The notes under the pieces were generated by a model that was given only the letters and a program-made list of their open reading frames with translations, made no database searches and had not been told where the DNA came from. The position numbers and the translations under genes were made by a program. Below, one piece after another: positions 59,201 through 64,000 of a DNA stretch of 64,000 bases (positions within the stretch are counted from its first letter, which is position 1; the number at the start of each line of letters is the position of its first letter). Source of the stretch: Pestalotiopsis fici W106-1 (Eukaryota; Ascomycota; Sordariomycetes; Amphisphaeriales; Sporocadaceae); contig NW_006917106.1 of assembly GCF_000516985.1 (NCBI RefSeq), positions 1-64,000 of the forward strand, in the 5' to 3' direction.

Positions 59201-60563
59201 ATCCTAGTCCAATTCGAAACTCTTTCCTCAAGGATCATTCCGTGCTGCTGCAGAAATGCTACCACGAAACCTTGAAAGGGCCTTATCACATGATATCTCT
59301 CAATTGTGTACATACACAGTAGAGCTGGCGAGGCTGGGTCAAGAACGTTCACAGCCGGCTGTCGCTGTAGCTATTCGGGATCAAAGATGCAATACCTGGT
59401 CTGATCCCAGCATCATCGTGGTTCTCGAAATATAACTGCCTACATATGTATAGTACATACACAGTAAATTTTTTCGGAATTGGGATCCTGTGCCAACCAA
59501 TAACGATAGATTACAAATGCAGAATGCCTAGAGTAGATACATATTACACGTAGCTGGCATTAGGCTTTGCAAGAAAGTCCAGGAGAGACAGGAGCTCCTC
59601 CTCCGGCCTTGTCGAAGGCGAGGTGTCCCGCGCCGGAGCGGAAATGCAGTCGAGGCTTCAGATGCATTTGGAACAGAGGCAATGGAAGTAAGCCGCGAAA
59701 TTGGGGCCGCGGGAGCCGGGCATCAAAGCAGGCCTGGGAAGTGGAATCACCAAGTATATTAACGGCATGTCAAAACATGGCGACGAGGGTGGCACGTTTC
59801 AAGTAATACTAGAGAACCCCCGTATGCCAAGACTGGACAGTATACTAGCTGGTTGGCGAGGGGNNNNNNNNNNNNNNNNNNNNNNNNNNNNNNNNNNNNN
59901 NNNNNNNNNNNNNNNNNNNNNNNNNNNNNNNNNNNNNNNNNNNNNNNNNNNNNNNNNNNNNNNCTAAGAAAAAAAAGGGAAACAAAAAAATAGACCCCTG
60001 TTTTGGCTCTACTGTGTACTACGTACTACTACCGTTCAACTGTCAGAGCCAGGCTACTGGGCTGCAACCCCAGACTTTTCTTTCTTCGACTGCCGCATAC
60101 AGACACGCTTTCTTGTACTGCCCAACCATACCTAGGCCGAGAAGAGTCTTCAGTCTGTCATCCCGACAATGCCTTTGTGGCGTATTGAACGTACTACCCA
60201 AGGTCCATCGGAATAGGGATTGTGTTACTTCCACCGACTGATCATCCGACACAACCACAACAACCGAAAAGAAAAAGTCGGGTTGCTGACGCGATAACAC
60301 CCCGTGCATTCTCGTCGCCGGGTGGACTGACTTCTGGGAAATCTTTCTCTTGCAACAACTCCCTCTCCCTCCCTCTCCCTCCCTCTTTCTATCCTCGTGT
60401 AAAGGCTGTGGCCATCTCGCCTACATACTCTTCGTCTCTACGGCACGAGAGCCTACACGCGCATACGAAAAGTGTATCTCTTGTCGCCGGCGAGCTCTCT
60501 GACAAACCAGCCGACCTCCACGCTCGTCCACTAATTGTTGTGATTCACATTCGATCGTTCAAT
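56230..60563. other. 4.3-kb gene-poor region including a scaffold gap
   Basis: No ORF has a recognisable domain. It contains a CTG/CAG microsatellite (about 57308-57330), a CA run near 56938-56950, TACCTA words near 58257-58280, the N gap, and CCCTCT repeats at about 60360-60388 before the receptor gene. An ORF running into the gap at 59701-59863 is unsupported. A gene could be hidden in or next to the gap. Confidence 0.5.
59864..59963. other. Assembly gap, 100 N
   Basis: A run of exactly 100 N, the standard placeholder for a gap of unknown length. Distances across it are not real. Confidence 0.98.
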
Positions 60564-62066
60564 ATGAAGCAGCCAGAGGGTGATGGTGTCATTCTTCTCT
60601 ACGTCACCAGTGTTATGCTGGTGTTGAGCTGGATCGTTTTGATCGCACGTTTCGGGGTTCGCAAGTGGATCAATGCCATCGGGACAGACGACATACTCAT
60701 GGCTGCCGGACTCGTACGTGCCAACCGCGACATATTTGAGAAACGAGCCCAAGCTGAAAGAGATAATAATTGCAGATGCTCTACTCCGTCACCGCCTCGC
60801 TTGTCATCGTGTGTTGCTTCTATGGGGCAGGGCAATACGCCAAATATATCGACGATAGTGATAGCAGTAAGCAAGCTCTCACATTTTATGATTTCCTGCT
60901 TCGTCGTTTGAAGTTGATTGATGGACACCTGTTTGCTTGTGCAAGAAGATGGAATTCGAAAACATCAACGCGTACATTGGAGCTGGTGGAATAAAAGAGG
61001 AAGACAGAGCCAAACTCGCTCCACATGCTTCATAACAAAGAGTCGCTGACCTTGGATGAATTTTGCAGTGCAAGGCACAAAGGTAAGTTTATCACGTCCG
61101 TTTCCTACCTATCTAGCTTGGCTGACTGTAAATGAAGTTGTTTTTTATTGCCGAGTTTTTCTACGCATCTTGCACAGTTCCCATTAAAAGCAGCATCTGC
61201 GTCTGTCTGCTTCGTATTGCAGATGCCCGCCGCCGCTTCGTCTGGACGCTTTACGCAATCATAGCCATGGCAGCAGTGGCGGCTGTAATCTTCATTGTGG
61301 CCATCGCCAATCTGTGCCATCCCATTACCAAGCTGTGGGGAGAAACGACGAATGGGACATGTAGTCCAACTCTCAACAGTAGAGTCAGTTTCTTCTTCTC
61401 AGCCGTGTCTATCGTTACGGACTTTTCTCTCGCCATCCTTCCAGGAATCTTGCTGTGGAGAATCCAGATGAAGAGGAGAGTAAAGTTCTCCGTAGCCGTC
61501 ATGCTTGGTCTCGCTGCATTGTAAGCAGGGAAATCTTTGGACCCTCATGTGCATTCCCATACACGGACTGACTGTTTCCTCTTAGTGCAAGCTGCGCCAC
61601 CATTGTCCGTCTGCGTTATTTGACTCTTTACAACGATCAGGCAGAGTTCATGTTCAGCACGGGGCAGATTGGTCTCTGGTCCATCATTGAGGAGGGCATC
61701 GGTATCATTGCTGGCTCTATGCCTGCTCTGCGACCTCTTCTCACCTTGCCTATTTTTGGCCGCAGCACCATACGGAGCAGCAACAACCAGCAATCGGCTC
61801 CGCATGAGCGGCTCACGCCAAACCCAGCGCAAGGCTTCAAGGACGAAACGACCGACGAAGTGAATATGAAGACATTTCGCACCTCATCATCCAACGATTC
61901 GCCAGGACTGCACAAGATCAGGACAAAGACCAGAGGTTCATCAGACGATGGGGATAGTCAGAGGAATATCTTGAAAGAAACACATTGGACTGTGACAGCA
62001 GAGCACACCAACCCTGCAGACGATTGGGCCAGGCAGCGTGTGCTTGGCTGGAGTAATCGATCGTAG
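60564..62066 (+). CDS. PTH11-like rhodopsin-domain membrane receptor
   Basis: Five exons: 60564-60713, 60776-60866, 61069-61082 (14 nt), 61138-61520 and 61586-62066, giving 372 aa. Seven membrane segments fit: LLYVTSVMLVLSWIVLIARF; a second short pair around TDDILMAAGLMLYSVTASLVI; LFFIAEFFYASCTVPIKSSI, ending in the family CLLRI; WTLYAIIAMAAVAAVIF; FFFSAVSIVTDFSLAILPG; VAVMLGLAAFASCATIVRLRYL; and LWSIIEEGIGIIAGSMPALRPLL. The WxxxExxxGI(I)AxxxPxLRPL ending is typical of fungal rhodopsin-domain (PTH11-related) proteins. A long polar cytosolic tail follows. Ligand unknown. The 14-nt exon is required for frame. Confidence 0.8.
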
Positions 62067-62423
62067 TATTGAAATGCCTCTGGAAGTTTCTGATCTCATA
62101 TGTTTTGGGTACAAGGAAAGCCCCCCAAAAAAAGAAAAGTTTGTCAAATTCAGCGAATGAGATTAATATGTTTGCATATATAGGCCATGAGATTCTACAA
62201 AGCTAAAGAAGATTCGAGAGCCGCGGTCCGCAATGGTCAGGAGAATAAAGATTTTCTACTCGATTGAGGCACTAGAACACTCTGCCATCTTACAGAGTAG
62301 CTTTTGAACAGATCCAAAATCCCCTCCCCAAATCCGAGATGAGTCTTTGTGGAAAAAGTCATGTTTACCCTACCAGTGCCGGTTTCTAGAACATTATGCC
62401 CCGTAGGTAGGTCTTCTTATTTT
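62067..62423. other. Intergenic, convergent 3' ends
   Basis: 357 bp between the receptor stop and the reductase stop. No ORF or repeat of note. Confidence 0.45.
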
Positions 62424-63657
62424 TCAGAACTCAACAACCAATTTCTTGCCACTGACACCCTTGCCAATGGCGTCAACGGCTACTTGTATCTTGTCCAAGC
62501 CTGTCCCAACGACTTCTGGATGTGGCCTACATTTCATGCTGCCATCTTCTAAGGCAACTGACAGCCAGTCTGCGAAAATAGCCTTGCCTAGTTCAGGCTG
62601 GTTCATTTGGCCCACCTTATCGACAATGGCCCTTACACCCCCTGGAAGATTCTGAGGGACGGGCATTCCCGGTGCCAGGACTGTCCCAACCTGTTTTGTG
62701 CCATCGACACGGCTTGCAACCTCTACTCAACAAAAAGAAGTCAGTCACTGCTCATTTCAGGTCGTAAAGATGTCAAATTCATGAGTAAAATGGCACGCAC
62801 TCGGAAATAGACAAAGTTATGTCTGTGTCATGAAACCCCCCCCCCCCCCCCCCCCAAAGACATGCCAATAGGGGAAGAACAAATGGGAGCGATTACTAAC
62901 CTGCACAAGCTCTGATTGTTTCATCCGTGATAATGGCATTATAAACTCCTGCCAGCCTGCCCGACCCCTTGATCGTGGCAACGATTTCATCCACCACTCC
63001 GTCGGCCTGGTGCTCAAAAATATGGTCGACGCCCATGTCTTGCAACAATGTATGATTCTTTTTACTCGCGGTCGCAGCGACAATGTAGCCGGCAGCCTTG
63101 ACGGCCTGAATAGCATTGCAGCCAATACTCGAGCTGCCACCCCAGATGAGGACGACCTCATCCTTTGGATTGACTTGAACTGCTGACCTTGGTAGGTCTA
63201 ATCCCATCAATTCCGAGGAGAAAAGCATGGCGGAAGAGGTACACAAGCACAGCGGCAGGACTGCTGCATCCCTGAACTCGATTCGATCCGGGATCCTGGC
63301 GATGAAAGGCTCAACGCCGAGCATATACTCCTGGAAAGCGCCATACTTTGTATCGCCAGATTTGAAAGCTGTGGCAAGAGCCACGACACGGTCGCCGGAT
63401 CTGAATCGGTACTGGGTTGGTCCAACCGCCACGACTTCGCCGGCCACATCGCAGCCATTCACGTAAGGGTGGAATTCTGGCTTTATTACCACGCCGAGGG
63501 TTTGAACAGCCCAGTCTGCAGGATTGATGGCGACCGCACGCACGCGTATGAGGACCTCACTGTCGGTTGGGGCAGGAATTGGAGAAGTTTCTATGACCAT
63601 TGGATAAGCCTTGGGGTGCGGCAATATCGCGGACCTGTTCTGAAGTTCGTCTGACAT
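62424..63657 (-). CDS. Zinc-type alcohol dehydrogenase / enoyl-reductase-like protein (MDR superfamily)
   Basis: Two exons, 63657-62901 and 62722-62424, give 351 aa. The GroES-like half has VLIRVRAVAINPADWAVQ, GCDVAGEVVAVG and FRSGDRVVAL. The cofactor half has VLIWGGSSSIGCNAIQAVKAAGYIVAATAS in short blocks, then a C-terminal GGVRAIVDKVG region. The structural and catalytic zinc cysteines of true alcohol dehydrogenases are absent, so it is a zinc-independent NADPH reductase of the toxD/trans-enoyl-reductase-like group common in ascomycetes. No polyketide synthase is in the window, so a secondary-metabolite role is not supported. The 178-nt intron carries a 20-base C run. Confidence 0.85.
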
Positions 63658-64000
63658 GTTGAAACTAGTGCTTAGGTAGTGAAAGCTACCAAGTAGAGAT
63701 GACCAAAGGACTTAGGATCGAATGAATAAATAGAATATACTACAGATTCTTGGCTGAACTTGGTGGCCTTCGAAATTTGGACATTACTATCAGTGAACCA
63801 AGCCCTGTCGACGCTTTTATACTCGAAGGGCGAGGACTTCCAAACGCTAATTGCAGCCGGCCCGGAGTTTGGACTATTTGACGCCTCCCAATGCATCACC
63901 ATGTATTTGCCGCTTTGAGAAGGGACAGTACCGGGCATGCGGTCCCGGCACCGATTTTATTTCCGGGACTTTCGAGCTGACCAGCGGATGCTAGCGGGTA
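63658..64000. other. Promoter side of the reductase gene, window edge
   Basis: 343 bp. An 88-codon minus-strand ORF (63672-63938) has no recognisable domain and probably overlaps the reductase promoter. Confidence 0.4.

Noticed and set aside
60950..61010. Alternative receptor exon encoding MEFENINAYIGAGG
   Set aside because: It gives no acceptor that keeps frame with both neighbours, whereas the 14-nt exon does.
62424..63657. Trans-acting enoyl reductase of a polyketide cluster
   Set aside because: No polyketide synthase, tailoring enzyme set or cluster regulator lies within the window.
1..64000. tRNA or rRNA genes
   Set aside because: Scanning by eye for T-loop words such as GGTTCGAATCC gave no match with a pairing acceptor stem.

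Overview
The window is nuclear DNA of a filamentous ascomycete, most likely a sordariomycete such as a member of the Hypocreales. I base this on short introns with CTAAC/CTAAT branch sites, fungus-specific families (PTH11-like rhodopsin-domain receptor, DAL5-type permease, ENA-type ATPase, GH30 beta-1,6-glucanase), and an AT-rich transposon island with RIP-like damage (CpA to TpA, W to stop, D to N). The genus is not resolved. One run of exactly 100 N at 59864-59963 is a scaffold gap.

Bases 1-13410 are a transposon island with no host gene. It holds: (1) a hAT element on the minus strand whose transposase splices in frame across nine exons (673 codons) and continues off the left edge; (2) a 186-bp TA-flanked MITE sitting exactly in the acceptor of intron 2 of that transposase; (3) a three-copy 101-103 bp tandem repeat at the likely right end of the hAT element; (4) a heavily RIP-damaged Ty1/Copia element (about 6358-12078); and (5) several non-autonomous elements ending in CAGGG/CCCTG. 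These last elements share AACT...AGTT arms but carry different palindromic cores (CAATTG, TA, ACGCGT, GC, AACGTT). That core-swapping pattern is the most unusual signal here.

The island stops one base from the stop codon of the first host gene. Bases 13412-20714 look like a small metabolic neighbourhood: a DAL5-type permease diverges from a beta-hydroxyacid dehydrogenase, an aldehyde dehydrogenase converges on the dehydrogenase, and a DUF1993 protein follows. Four GATA sites lie within 46 bp of the shared permease/dehydrogenase promoter, which suggests nitrogen-catabolite (AreA/NIT2-type) control.

From 20.7 to 64 kb the genes are ordinary and widely spaced: ENA-type P-ATPase (21840-25302), amidohydrolase (27937-29586), UlaG-like metallo-hydrolase (30593-31405), TMEM135-like membrane protein (32659-34611), SprT-like metalloprotein (35441-36400), a small basic protein (36862-37437), secreted GH30 glucanase (39571-41311), a BTB protein (42318-43623), UBC6 (45433-46230) divergent from SAM50 (47608-49315), a second MFS transporter with two 22-nt exons (51019-53439), an IF1-like 60-residue protein (53905-54087), an SDR (55166-56229), a PTH11-like receptor with a 14-nt exon (60564-62066), and a zinc-type reductase of the quinone/enoyl-reductase family (62424-63657). 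Long gene-free stretches lie at 25.3-27.9 and 56.2-60.6 kb. Exon boundaries were read by eye from splice signals and frame; every spliced model given closes in frame.
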